A stretch of DNA of 64,000 bases. Origin: Endoryza foliicola. Lineage in GTDB: Bacteria; Bacteroidota; Bacteroidia; Chitinophagales; Chitinophagaceae. The position numbers were made by a program, and so were the translations under genes. Below, piece by piece: positions 17,868 through 25,966 of this stretch (position 1 is its first letter; each line of letters starts with the position of its first letter). The notes under the pieces are model-generated. The model was not told the DNA's origin and made no database searches. It saw nothing but the letters and a program-made list of their open reading frames with translations. The DNA is taken from NCBI GenBank assembly GCA_965226965.1, contig OZ245715.1:1860001-1924000 (forward strand). The letters are read 5' to 3'.

Positions 17868-17970
17868 TCGTTGCGAATCGTTGAGTTCGTTGTTACTTTG
17901 CGGTAAGGTCGAAGTTTTTACGCTACCGCAACGACTCAAAGAACGCAAAGGTGCGCAACGTTTTGCGTTG
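17868..17970. repeat. palindromic repeat module h, copy B
   Basis: The second copy of the long inverted repeat directly after the functional gntP stop (17974, minus strand). It could fold into a large hairpin and act as a transcript end or stabiliser for the permease mRNA. Confidence 0.65.
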
Positions 17971-17973
17971 TAT

Positions 17974-19290
17974 CTACGAAATGATTTTCTCTAAAATCAA
18001 TACACCCGCCAAGCCGGCCACTCCCACAATCGTTTCCATCACCGTCCAACTACGAATGGTTTGGGAAAGGCTCAAGTTAAAATATTCTTTGTACATCCAG
18101 AAACCGGCGTCGTTAACATGGGAGAGCATGAGGCTTCCCGCACCAATGGAAAGTACCATTAAATTCGGATCAGTGCCTGTGCCCGCCATTATGGGTGCCA
18201 TGATACCCGCAGCTGTTAATCCCGCTACAGTAGCCGAACCCAAGCAAACGCGGATCACCGCAGCAATCAGCCAGCCAACAATTAGCAAGTTTAACGACAA
18301 GGTTTTAAGACCTTCTCCAATCTCTTTGCTCACACCACTCGCTACAAATATTTCCTTCAAAGCACCCGCACCAGCCACAATTAAAAGGATCAGCGCCACA
18401 TCTTTTACAGCTTCACTGTAATTGGTCATGATTTCTTTTAACTTTTTTGATTGGGTAATTCCTAGTGTAATGGTTGCTGTTAGTACGGATACCAACATAA
18501 CAATCACCGGATCACCAATGAATTTTAATACTTTCTCCGTTTCTGCAGATATTGTCCAGGTCAATGGAATAGAAGTAGTGATCAATAACAACACAACCGG
18601 CAATAGGGCTGATATAAAACTATTCGATACTCCGGGGAGTTTTGCTTCGTCAATTTTTTCCGGTTGGAAGGTGTCAAGTGGAACAGCTTTGATGTTTTTC
18701 AGTGTTTTTGCAAACAGCGGTCCTGCAATAATGATGGTAGGAATGGCGATGGCAAAACCATAAAGTAAGGTTTTACCCATGTCACCATGAAATTGGCTAA
18801 CCAATGCAGTAGGAGAAGGGTGGGGTGGAAGGAATCCATGCGTTACCGACAATGCTGCCAACATCGGCATGCCCACATACACAGCAGGTAATTTGGTTTG
18901 ATATACCACGGAGAATATTAGGGGAACCATTAATACAAAACCCACATTGTAAAATAGAGGGATGCCTACCACAAAGCCCGTTACCATCATGGCCCAACTG
19001 AAATACTTTTCGCCGGCCAGTTTCATCAAAGTGTTGGAGATTCGTTGAGCGGCACCCGATTGCGCTACCAGTTTTCCCAACATCGCGCCCAAGCAAATGA
19101 TGCTGATGAGATCACCCATCATATCACCAATGCCTTTTTTTACAGAGGCGGTAAGCTTTTCGATTGGTATTCCTAAACAAGCTCCTGTAATTAAGGATAC
19201 CACTAGGAAGGCAAGGAAAGGATGAAATTTCGCCCAAGTAATGAGCAAAATGAGGGTTGCAATGGCGGCAGCAATGATGAGCAAAGTCAT
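17974..19290 (-). CDS. GntP family permease (gluconate / D-serine type)
   Basis: A 438-residue inner-membrane permease with 12-14 hydrophobic segments and the family pattern FLAFLVVSLITGACLGIP and SLMLSHVNDAGFWMYKEYF near the C-terminus. GntP members carry gluconate, or D-serine (DsdX), or related hydroxy acids with protons. Downstream genes encode RidA, a D-threonine-aldolase/D-serine-dehydratase-like enzyme and a dipeptidase, so D-serine or another D-hydroxy amino acid is a better guess here than gluconate. The 3' end is duplicated in damaged form at 17595-17849. Confidence 0.9.
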   Translation of the reverse strand: MTLLIIAAAIATLILLITWAKFHPFLAFLVVSLITGACLGIPIEKLTASVKKGIGDMMGDLISIICLGAMLGKLVAQSGAAQRISNTLMKLAGEKYFSWAMMVTGFVVGIPLFYNVGFVLMVPLIFSVVYQTKLPAVYVGMPMLAALSVTHGFLPPHPSPTALVSQFHGDMGKTLLYGFAIAIPTIIIAGPLFAKTLKNIKAVPLDTFQPEKIDEAKLPGVSNSFISALLPVVLLLITTSIPLTWTISAETEKVLKFIGDPVIVMLVSVLTATITLGITQSKKLKEIMTNYSEAVKDVALILLIVAGAGALKEIFVASGVSKEIGEGLKTLSLNLLIVGWLIAAVIRVCLGSATVAGLTAAGIMAPIMAGTGTDPNLMVLSIGAGSLMLSHVNDAGFWMYKEYFNLSLSQTIRSWTVMETIVGVAGLAGVLILEKIIS

Positions 19291-19358
19291 GACGGAAGAT
19301 AAGCAGAAATTTTAAAAACTAGGCAAGCGTTTCAATTGAACGAATTTGCCATGAGAAG

Positions 19359-19691
19359 TCGAGTTTTTTAGTTTTTAAGTTATTATGTTTTTTAGTAGGA
19401 CGTTCCATGGAATGAGAGGGGAATCCAGTTAAAATGAAAGTATCGAGTTGTTTAGTTTTTTAGTTATTTAGTTGTTTAGTGATGCGTTCCATGAAATGAG
19501 CGGGAACCCACTTAAAATGAAAGCATCGAGTTATTTAGTTTTTTAGTTATTTAGTTGTTTAGTGATGCGTTCAATGGAGTGAGCGGGAAAACACACAAAA
19601 TGAGAGAATCGAGTTATTTAGTTTTTGAGTTATTATGTTTTTTAGTAGGACATTACTTGAAATGAGCGGGAACCCACTTAATAACAAAAAA
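19359..19691 (+). repeat. 83-bp tandem repeat, four units
   Basis: The gap between gntP and the transglutaminase gene holds four head-to-tail units starting with TCGAGTT at 19359, 19443, 19526 and 19609 (84, 83, 83 and about 83 bp). Each has an AGTTNTTTAGTT-rich first half and a GCGTTCCATGRAATGAGCGG / GAACCCACTTAAAATGA second half. Units 2 and 3 are nearly identical; 1 and 4 share a TATTATGTTTTTTAGTAGGAC variant. No gene is present. Confidence 0.88.
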
Positions 19692-19708
19692 ACTTAAAAA
19701 CTTAAAAC

Positions 19709-20668
19709 TTATTGCTGCTGCTGCTGCGCCGCAAATGTCGCATTCAAATAATCTGCTTCTTTTTGTTCGGGAGTTTTTTCGAGTTTCTCCATTTGAACTT
19801 GTGTGGTTTCTTCAAAAATTTGACCGTCTTCGTAGCCTACAGAAACGAATACGAATAGATCTTGACGCGATGGTCCTTTGAAGGTTCCTTTTACAGGAGA
19901 ACAGTCTCTGAAATTGCGACCTACGGCCAATTTGATGTGATTGTTGGTGGTCCATACATTGTTGGTAGGGTCAATGCCGGCCCATCCATAGGAAGGAATC
20001 CAAGCTTCTACCCATGCATGGGTGGCGCCTTCTCCGCGCATGCCGTTTTTGTTGGGACAAATATAGCCGCTTACATATCTGCTAGGGATGCCCATAGAAC
20101 GAAGCAATTGCAACAATACGTGAGCGAAATCTTGACAAACACCACGTTTGTCTTCCAAAATTTCATCAACCGTAGTTTCAATGGTGGTGATACCCTTGGT
20201 ATACTTGAAGTATTTATAAATGTATTCGCTCGATTGCTCTACAATTTGTGCTACGCTTTTGGTTGCATTGTAGATGGTATCGATGATGGTTTGCAATTCT
20301 TCTTGTTTCTCAATATCATCGGGTTTCATCAATTCCAACAGCGTGAGATCATAGTCTACATCGTTTTGAAGTTGATCCAAACCTGAATGAAAGTTCACCG
20401 ATAATTGGGTGGTTTGAGTGGTTCTCACAATCAACTTGCTCTCGATGATCAATTGGGTATGCGGGTCTATTAAAGTAAAGGTTCCGGTTTTGTTTCCCCA
20501 ATAATCATTGAAATAATGAATATCGGGTTGATGCGAAATAATCAGGTCGTGTTGCAACACTTCCTGCTCCTTACATTGGTACGGGAAAATCTTCACCTCA
20601 TTGATGCTTTCTGAAACAGGTTGTTCGTAAGCATACTTCGTAATATGATGTATTTTGAATACTGGCAT
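19709..20668 (-). CDS. transglutaminase-like protease family protein
   Basis: A 319-residue protein with an N-terminal beta-rich domain and a transglutaminase core: KRGVCQDFAHVLLQLL holds the catalytic Cys, GATHAWVEAW the His and GWAGIDPTN the Asp. The C-terminus ends in a short glutamine run (QQQQQ). Cytoplasmic, no signal. It belongs to a conserved three-gene operon with an alpha-E protein and a circularly permuted ATP-grasp protein; the operon is widespread in bacteria and its product, proposed to be a peptide-like modification, is not established. Confidence 0.9.
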   Translation of the reverse strand: MPVFKIHHITKYAYEQPVSESINEVKIFPYQCKEQEVLQHDLIISHQPDIHYFNDYWGNKTGTFTLIDPHTQLIIESKLIVRTTQTTQLSVNFHSGLDQLQNDVDYDLTLLELMKPDDIEKQEELQTIIDTIYNATKSVAQIVEQSSEYIYKYFKYTKGITTIETTVDEILEDKRGVCQDFAHVLLQLLRSMGIPSRYVSGYICPNKNGMRGEGATHAWVEAWIPSYGWAGIDPTNNVWTTNNHIKLAVGRNFRDCSPVKGTFKGPSRQDLFVFVSVGYEDGQIFEETTQVQMEKLEKTPEQKEADYLNATFAAQQQQQ

Positions 20669-20677
20669 TGTGCAAAC

Positions 20678-21646
20678 TTAAGAATAAGAGAAAAATGATT
20701 GACTCAAAGCGCGACTAAATTGCAATAAATTTCCGCGGGTTTCTTCCAAATACTCGGGCATGCCGCTTCTTTTGATCCATTCAAAATCGGCAAACTCTAC
20801 ATTGCTGTACAATCTTCCGAATTGTTTCAGCAAAGCGTATTTCTCGGTTGGATTGTTTTCTTTCACCACATCGTCTAAATATTTCTTTACACGAGAAAGC
20901 GAATACATGATGGAATGCGGAAATAAGGGGTTGAAAATAACCTGATGCGCTACATTGTAATTGTAGTCGTTGCTGCGGTAATTCTTTAAATGAAACTCAT
21001 AGCCCGATAAAGAGAAAAGCAATCCTCTCCAGTACAAAATATCTTTTGTGTTGGTAAAATCGTAATCAATGGTTTTGTATTGCTTGTCTACCAATTCAAT
21101 GGTCAGCAAACAACGCTCAATGTATTTTCCCAAACTCATGAAACTCCAGCTCATGCCTCTCGGCATAGTACTATCGGTGATCCCGGTATAAAGCAAACAA
21201 TTCTTGAGCATGCTTTCAATAGCTGCAATGCTATCACCGTCTGTTAATTGAGTGGCAATTTTGGGATTGTTGATCAAATGATACAAATGATTCACTTGTT
21301 CCCACACTTCTTTGGTGATGTGGTCTTGCATGCCTCGTGCGTTTTCACGAGCTCTGTTCAAGATCACTTTTAGAGAGTTCTGATTTTTCGAATCTAATAG
21401 CAAGTGCTGTACCGCTCCATTCGGATTTTTCATCAATTCCACCACACCTTCTTTTCCGAGTCCTGTGAATATTTCTATCAAAGGCTGCCAGTTGTTGTTT
21501 CCTGTTGGGCCTTTATCGAGCGACAATACATAACTTGTTTGCAACATGCGTAACATTCCCTCTGAACGTTCAAGGTATCTATTTAACCAGAACATGGAAT
21601 CTGCAATTCGGCTAAGCATACTAGTTGTTTGTTTTACGTTGTTCAT
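20678..21646 (-). CDS. alpha-E domain-containing protein (DUF403)
   Basis: A 322-residue all-helical protein. The family start MLSRIADSMFWLNRYLER is clear, and PRGMSWSFMSLGKYIER occurs in the middle. Function is unknown; it always accompanies the ATP-grasp and transglutaminase-like genes, as here (9 bp before the transglutaminase, 7 bp after the ATP-grasp stop), so it probably works in the same complex or pathway. Confidence 0.92.
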   Translation of the reverse strand: MNNVKQTTSMLSRIADSMFWLNRYLERSEGMLRMLQTSYVLSLDKGPTGNNNWQPLIEIFTGLGKEGVVELMKNPNGAVQHLLLDSKNQNSLKVILNRARENARGMQDHITKEVWEQVNHLYHLINNPKIATQLTDGDSIAAIESMLKNCLLYTGITDSTMPRGMSWSFMSLGKYIERCLLTIELVDKQYKTIDYDFTNTKDILYWRGLLFSLSGYEFHLKNYRSNDYNYNVAHQVIFNPLFPHSIMYSLSRVKKYLDDVVKENNPTEKYALLKQFGRLYSNVEFADFEWIKRSGMPEYLEETRGNLLQFSRALSQSFFSYS

Positions 21647-21653
21647 TGATTGG

Positions 21654-23099
21654 TTATAGGTCTACTACCCATGTGTCTTTACTTCCTCCTCCTTGCGATG
21701 AGTTCACCACCAGTGAGCCTTCTCTGAGTGCTACACGGGTCAATCCACCCGGAACAATTTCAATTCCCGAAGGTCCACAGAGCGCGTAAGGGCGCAAGTC
21801 AACGTGACGGGGTTGCAATTTTCCATCAATGAAACAGGGAACAGTTGATAATTTTATGATCGGTTGTGCGATGAATTCTCTTGGGTTCTCTTCTACTTTT
21901 TCTTTGAACTCAGCAATCTCACTGTCTTTCGCACTATTGCCCATCAGCATTCCATAACCGCCACTTTGATTGGTTCTTTTAATTACCATGTTATGGATAT
22001 TTTCGAACACATGCTTTCTGGCATCGGGATCTTTAAGCTGATAGGTAGGAACGTTGGGAAGAATGGGCTCTTCGTTCAAATAGTATTTGATCATGTCGGG
22101 CACATAGGCGTACACCGCTTTATCGTCGGCTACTCCATTGCCCACAGCATTTACAATAGCCACATTTCCTCGTCTATAAGCGCTGATAAGTCCGGGAATT
22201 CCCAAAGCTGAATCAGGTCTGAACGTAAGCGGGTCTAAATATTCATCGTCCACTCTTCTATAGATCACATCTACTTGCTCCAACCCACGAGTGGTTTTCA
22301 TGTACACTTTATGGTTGTTCACTACTAAGTCTCTTCCTTCTACCAAGGGAATACCCATTTGACGAGCTAAAAATGTATGCTCGTAGTAGGCAGAATTGTA
22401 AACACCCGGAGTAAGAATAACAGCAACGGGATTGCTTACCGGACGGGGCGAAAGTGACAACAAAATATTGTGCAACACCAAGGGGTAATTGTTCACCATG
22501 CGCACGTGATTGGCGGCCAACTGATCGCTGAACAAGCGCTTGGTTACTTCTCTGTTTTCTAACATATAAGAAACACCGGAAGGAGTTCTCAAGTTATCTT
22601 CAAGAATATAGAACTTGCCGTCTTCTCCTCTAATCAAGTCAATACCTGAGATGTGAACATAGATATCGTAAGGCACGTTGATGCCAAACACTTCTCTAGT
22701 ATAGTGCGGACAAGAAACCACGAGCGATCCGGGAATCACTTTGTCTTTAATGATTTGTTGATCGTGGTACACATCTCTCAGAAACATATTCAAGGCTTTC
22801 AAGCGTTGCTTGATTCCTTTTTCAATATGATCCCATTCAGTACCGGTGATGATACGGGGAAGAATGTCGAAAGGAAAGATACGTTCAATGCCGGCATCGT
22901 CGCTGTACACCGTGAAGGTGATACCTTGGTTCATGAAGAGTTCACCCGCCTGCAGGTCTTTCTGTTTTAGCTGTTCGATGGACAAATGACCGATCGATTG
23001 CAGCAAACTTTTGTAAGGGTCTCGGATCCCATCCGGCCCCATCATTTCGTCCCAGGTTTGGGAGGCAATATACCTGGCTAATAATTGTTCACCCGTCAT
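21654..23099 (-). CDS. circularly permuted type 2 ATP-grasp protein
   Basis: A 481-residue ATP-grasp ligase with permuted domain order. Motifs seen are RGEDGKFYILEDNLRTPSG (metal- and ATP-binding), NQSGGYGMLMG and FIAQPIIKLSTVPC. The longer open frame begins with a TTG at 23156, but the ATG at 23099 (MTGEQLLARYIA) matches the family N-terminus. First gene of the operon with alpha-E and transglutaminase-like partners. ATP-grasp enzymes join a carboxylate to an amine via acyl phosphate; the substrate here is unknown. Confidence 0.9.
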   Translation of the reverse strand: MTGEQLLARYIASQTWDEMMGPDGIRDPYKSLLQSIGHLSIEQLKQKDLQAGELFMNQGITFTVYSDDAGIERIFPFDILPRIITGTEWDHIEKGIKQRLKALNMFLRDVYHDQQIIKDKVIPGSLVVSCPHYTREVFGINVPYDIYVHISGIDLIRGEDGKFYILEDNLRTPSGVSYMLENREVTKRLFSDQLAANHVRMVNNYPLVLHNILLSLSPRPVSNPVAVILTPGVYNSAYYEHTFLARQMGIPLVEGRDLVVNNHKVYMKTTRGLEQVDVIYRRVDDEYLDPLTFRPDSALGIPGLISAYRRGNVAIVNAVGNGVADDKAVYAYVPDMIKYYLNEEPILPNVPTYQLKDPDARKHVFENIHNMVIKRTNQSGGYGMLMGNSAKDSEIAEFKEKVEENPREFIAQPIIKLSTVPCFIDGKLQPRHVDLRPYALCGPSGIEIVPGGLTRVALREGSLVVNSSQGGGSKDTWVVDL

Positions 23100-23254
23100 A
23101 GCAGTCGGTTTTATAGTAAAAATGGTTACTGATCCGTGATATTCGCGGACAAGCAACCATTGTCCTCAATATAAGAAAAAACGTGATATTAGAAAAAATA
23201 AAAGGAATTGGATAGAATGATAACCAAATTGAAAAACAAACTGAATTTTTGTTG

Positions 23255-23929
23255 CTAAAAGCCCAATTTCAGGGTGTTTTTCTGTTCAGATTTCAAATTT
23301 TGGCTATGTTCTTCAAAAATGGCTTTCGCAAGGTTTTGGGGACTGATCCATTTGCCGGTATCGGCGTTGGGCATAGCGGCTCGGTTTTGAGGGGTATCGA
23401 TGGTTCCGGGAACCACCACTACCACACGTGCTGCCGACTTCTTTTTAGCAGCCAATGCATTTAATAGTTCAGCCAAATCTACAATCAAGGCTTTCGATAA
23501 TCCGTAAGCAACCACACCCGTTGCTGCGGAGGGGTCGGTTCCGGCACAGGAAGAAATTAAAAACAGCGTGCCGCTTCCTTTTTCTAAAAAATGAAGAAAT
23601 AAGGGTTTGGCAAGTAGGTAGGCTGTTTTGAAGTTGAGGGTGATTTGCTTCTCGATGGAGGCATAATCGGTTTCTTCCAAACTTCCCATGGCAAATCCGC
23701 CGATGGTAAGAACGGCGGCGTTAATTTGAGTGCTTTCTTGGATGATGGCGGCAATGGTGGCATTGCATTGTGCTTCGTCAGTCGCATCTAGCACCAGTTC
23801 TTTGAAAGATGGGGCTTCGCTTGTTTTGCTTACCGTGCCGTAGACGGTGTATCCGTGTGAACTGAAATAAGCGGCAACGGCGCTTCCTAAATTGCCGGCG
23901 GCGCCTGAAACAAATAGCGTTGAACCCAT
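23255..23929 (-). CDS. short-chain dehydrogenase/reductase (SDR)
   Basis: A 224-residue SDR. TLFVSGAAGNLGSAVAA is the nucleotide-binding GxxGxxG region, FLISSCAG supplies the catalytic Ser and VAYGLSKAL the Tyr-x3-Lys pair. I choose the ATG at 23929. The frame extends to 24058, but the extra N-terminal residues (LRNLRALGALCGE) are a translation of the neighbouring composite repeat and also appear in frame at 4255 near another repeat. The substrate is unknown. It ends about 155 bp downstream of the ATP-grasp start and is not clearly in an operon. Confidence 0.85.
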   Translation of the reverse strand: MGSTLFVSGAAGNLGSAVAAYFSSHGYTVYGTVSKTSEAPSFKELVLDATDEAQCNATIAAIIQESTQINAAVLTIGGFAMGSLEETDYASIEKQITLNFKTAYLLAKPLFLHFLEKGSGTLFLISSCAGTDPSAATGVVAYGLSKALIVDLAELLNALAAKKKSAARVVVVVPGTIDTPQNRAAMPNADTGKWISPQNLAKAIFEEHSQNLKSEQKNTLKLGF

Positions 23930-24689
23930 GCTTGTGCTTTTATCCGAATATAGGGGATTTTTGTGAAGAAATAGGTTCATGATTGGTTCACCGCAAAGGG
24001 CGCCAAGAGCGCGAAGGTTTCGCAGAGTATGTTTTGTTTTTTTGACCACTGATAGCACAGATTAATACGGATTCTCACAGATTAGAACCCGATATTCAAT
24101 TAGTTCGATAGCTCATTTTTGAACTGCAGCGACTTTCGTTGCGAACCTTTGCGCACTTTGTTACTTTGTGGTAGAGTAAACTGATTTAAAATTTTTAGGA
24201 TCGGAGATTAATTCGAGAATTCGCATTTTTTTTGACCACTGATAGCACAAATTAATACAGATTTTCACAGATTAGCCTCCGATATTCGATCAGTTCGATT
24301 GCTCATTTTTGAACCGCGGCGTCGCAGCGATCGCAACGTTAACGCAGCGCTGGCGGTCACTCTGTATTTCCTCCATCCTCTATCTTCCCTCCTCCCTTTT
24401 CTTTTCTGCCTTTCCTCGTTCCTCGTTTCCTCTCATCCTCGTTCCTATTTCCCCCTGTTCTTTCTTGATCTCACCGGCTGTTTCATTATTAATTATTACT
24501 TATTAATTATTAATTGATTTTTACCGCGGCGTCGCAGCGATCGCAGCGATAACGCAGCGCTGGCGGTTACTCTGTATTTCCTCCATCCTCTATCTTCCCT
24601 CCTCCCTTTTCTTTTCTGCCTTTCCTCGTTCCTCGTCTCCTCCCTCCTCCCTCCTGTATTCCGGCTGTTTCATTATTAATTATTACTTA
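23930..24689 (+). repeat. composite intergenic repeat, copy 6 (two full copies)
   Basis: The 760-bp gap upstream of the SDR gene holds about two composite-repeat copies in plus orientation: module b at 23985-24030, GACCACTGATAGCACAGATT (24045-24085), a CGTTGCGAACCTTTGCG module (24128-24178), a second GACCACTGATAGCAC (24234), GCGGCGTCGCAGCGATCGC with AACGCAGCGCTGGCGG (24316-24357 and again 24525-24566), the pyrimidine-rich tract and the TTATTAATTATTACTTATT ends at 24485 and 24675. No gene. Confidence 0.85.
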
Positions 24690-25331
24690 TTAATTATTAA
24701 TTAATCTCGGTTCCAAATCCGGCTTCGCATACGCATACCTCGCCACCAACTGTGCTCTATAGTACGCATCAAGGCCGAGAGAGGCGATGGTTTCGGCTTC
24801 TTCTAGGCTTAAGAAACCGTCGGGGTTTAAGAGACTTTTCTCAAACAGCACTTCTTTGATGGCGCCAATTACAAAAAAGGTATTGTTGTATTTTATGGGG
24901 ATGATTTCCATTAATTCAGCGCTGTACTTCACCTTGCTTTCTTTCACAAATGGTGCTTTGCAGGTTTCTGTGAATTGTGGAGTAAAACCGGTGGCATCAA
25001 ACTCACTTATTCCTTCCGCATATTTAGCAGAAGTTTGGTGGGCCTTGCTGATCATTTCCTCAGATATTAAATTAATGGTGAATACACCCGTTTTTTCAAT
25101 GTTGCTGATGGTATGCGGTGCGGCAGCCAAGGGTCGGTTGATGAATCCAACCATCGCAGGGTCGGCACCCAAATGCACGATATTGCTGAAGATGGCCAAA
25201 TTGGTATTTCCTGCTTCGTTAATGGTACCAATTAAACTGGCGCTTTTGAAGCCTGATAAGGAATTGATGAAATTAGCCCGGTAGAAACGTTCCCAAGTTT
25301 TAATTTCTTCTAATGTGTAATGTTGTTCCAT
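24690..25331 (-). CDS. flavin reductase-like FMN-binding protein
   Basis: A 213-residue protein of the flavin reductase-like domain family. The core shows ASLIGTINEAGNTNLAIFSN followed by NRPLAAAPHTISNI and FTINLIS, matching the FMN-binding split-barrel pattern. It probably uses NAD(P)H to reduce FMN or binds flavin for an unknown reaction. Cytoplasmic. It is divergent from the GNAT gene at 25399 with 67 bp between starts; the sequence TACATTTAG at about 25374 may be a promoter box for the GNAT gene. Confidence 0.82.
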   Translation of the reverse strand: MEQHYTLEEIKTWERFYRANFINSLSGFKSASLIGTINEAGNTNLAIFSNIVHLGADPAMVGFINRPLAAAPHTISNIEKTGVFTINLISEEMISKAHQTSAKYAEGISEFDATGFTPQFTETCKAPFVKESKVKYSAELMEIIPIKYNNTFFVIGAIKEVLFEKSLLNPDGFLSLEEAETIASLGLDAYYRAQLVARYAYAKPDLEPRLINN

Positions 25332-25398
25332 GCGGTTTGTATAAGTGGTAGAAAAGATTCAACACTTATTCGGTACATTTAGTTCACGAACTTGTTAA

Positions 25399-25959
25399 AT
25401 GAAATACACCATTAAGAGCGGTATGGAGATCGAATTGCGCCCCCTGCGCCATTCCGATAGCGAGTCGCTGGCGGTCTATTTCCAACAATTGTCTGAAAAG
25501 ACCCGTTCTCGTTTCGCTCCACATCCGTTCGACGAGGCTACGGCACAGTTCATCTGCGAACATTTGTCTTTACCTCAAATCATCATTATTGCTGCCTATC
25601 CTCCTGGTACCATTGTGGGCTATACTATTCTACAAGAAGGTTGGATGCCCGGTGATAAAGAACGCTATTATCAATACGGCGTACCCGTAAATGGTTCAGG
25701 TATTTGGTCGATGGCTCCTTCTGTTGCCGATTCATGGCAAGGAAAGGGCATTGGTCCGGCGATGTTTCAATATGCTTTGAAATACTTGCAATGGTTTGAG
25801 GCGGAAAAATTGGTATTGTGGGGAGGCGTTCAATCCGACAATATTCCTGCCGTTAAATTCTATCAACACCTGGGTTTTGAACCCAAAGGAAGCTTTTATT
25901 ACAATGGAAAGGAGAATATGGACATGATTCTTTCCCTGAAATACAATCATTACTTATAA
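25399..25959 (+). CDS. GNAT family N-acetyltransferase
   Basis: A 186-residue GNAT protein. IELRPLRHSDSESL is the typical N-terminal strand and helix, SVADSWQGKGIGPAMFQYAL carries the acetyl-CoA pyrophosphate-binding Q/RxxGxG/A motif (QGKGIG), and NIPAVKFYQHLGFEPKGSF the closing strand. The target is unknown. It is followed after 7 bp by a GH78-like gene, so the two are cotranscribed though not obviously related in function. Confidence 0.85.
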   Translation: MKYTIKSGMEIELRPLRHSDSESLAVYFQQLSEKTRSRFAPHPFDEATAQFICEHLSLPQIIIIAAYPPGTIVGYTILQEGWMPGDKERYYQYGVPVNGSGIWSMAPSVADSWQGKGIGPAMFQYALKYLQWFEAEKLVLWGGVQSDNIPAVKFYQHLGFEPKGSFYYNGKENMDMILSLKYNHYL

Positions 25960-25966
25960 TAATACT

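Noticed and set aside
17609..18421. Plus-strand frames overlapping the gntP region
   Set aside because: They are antisense shadows of the gntP coding sequence and of its duplicated end.
19359..19691. CRISPR-like array
   Set aside because: Repeats are contiguous with no unique spacers and no cas genes nearby; it is a plain tandem repeat.
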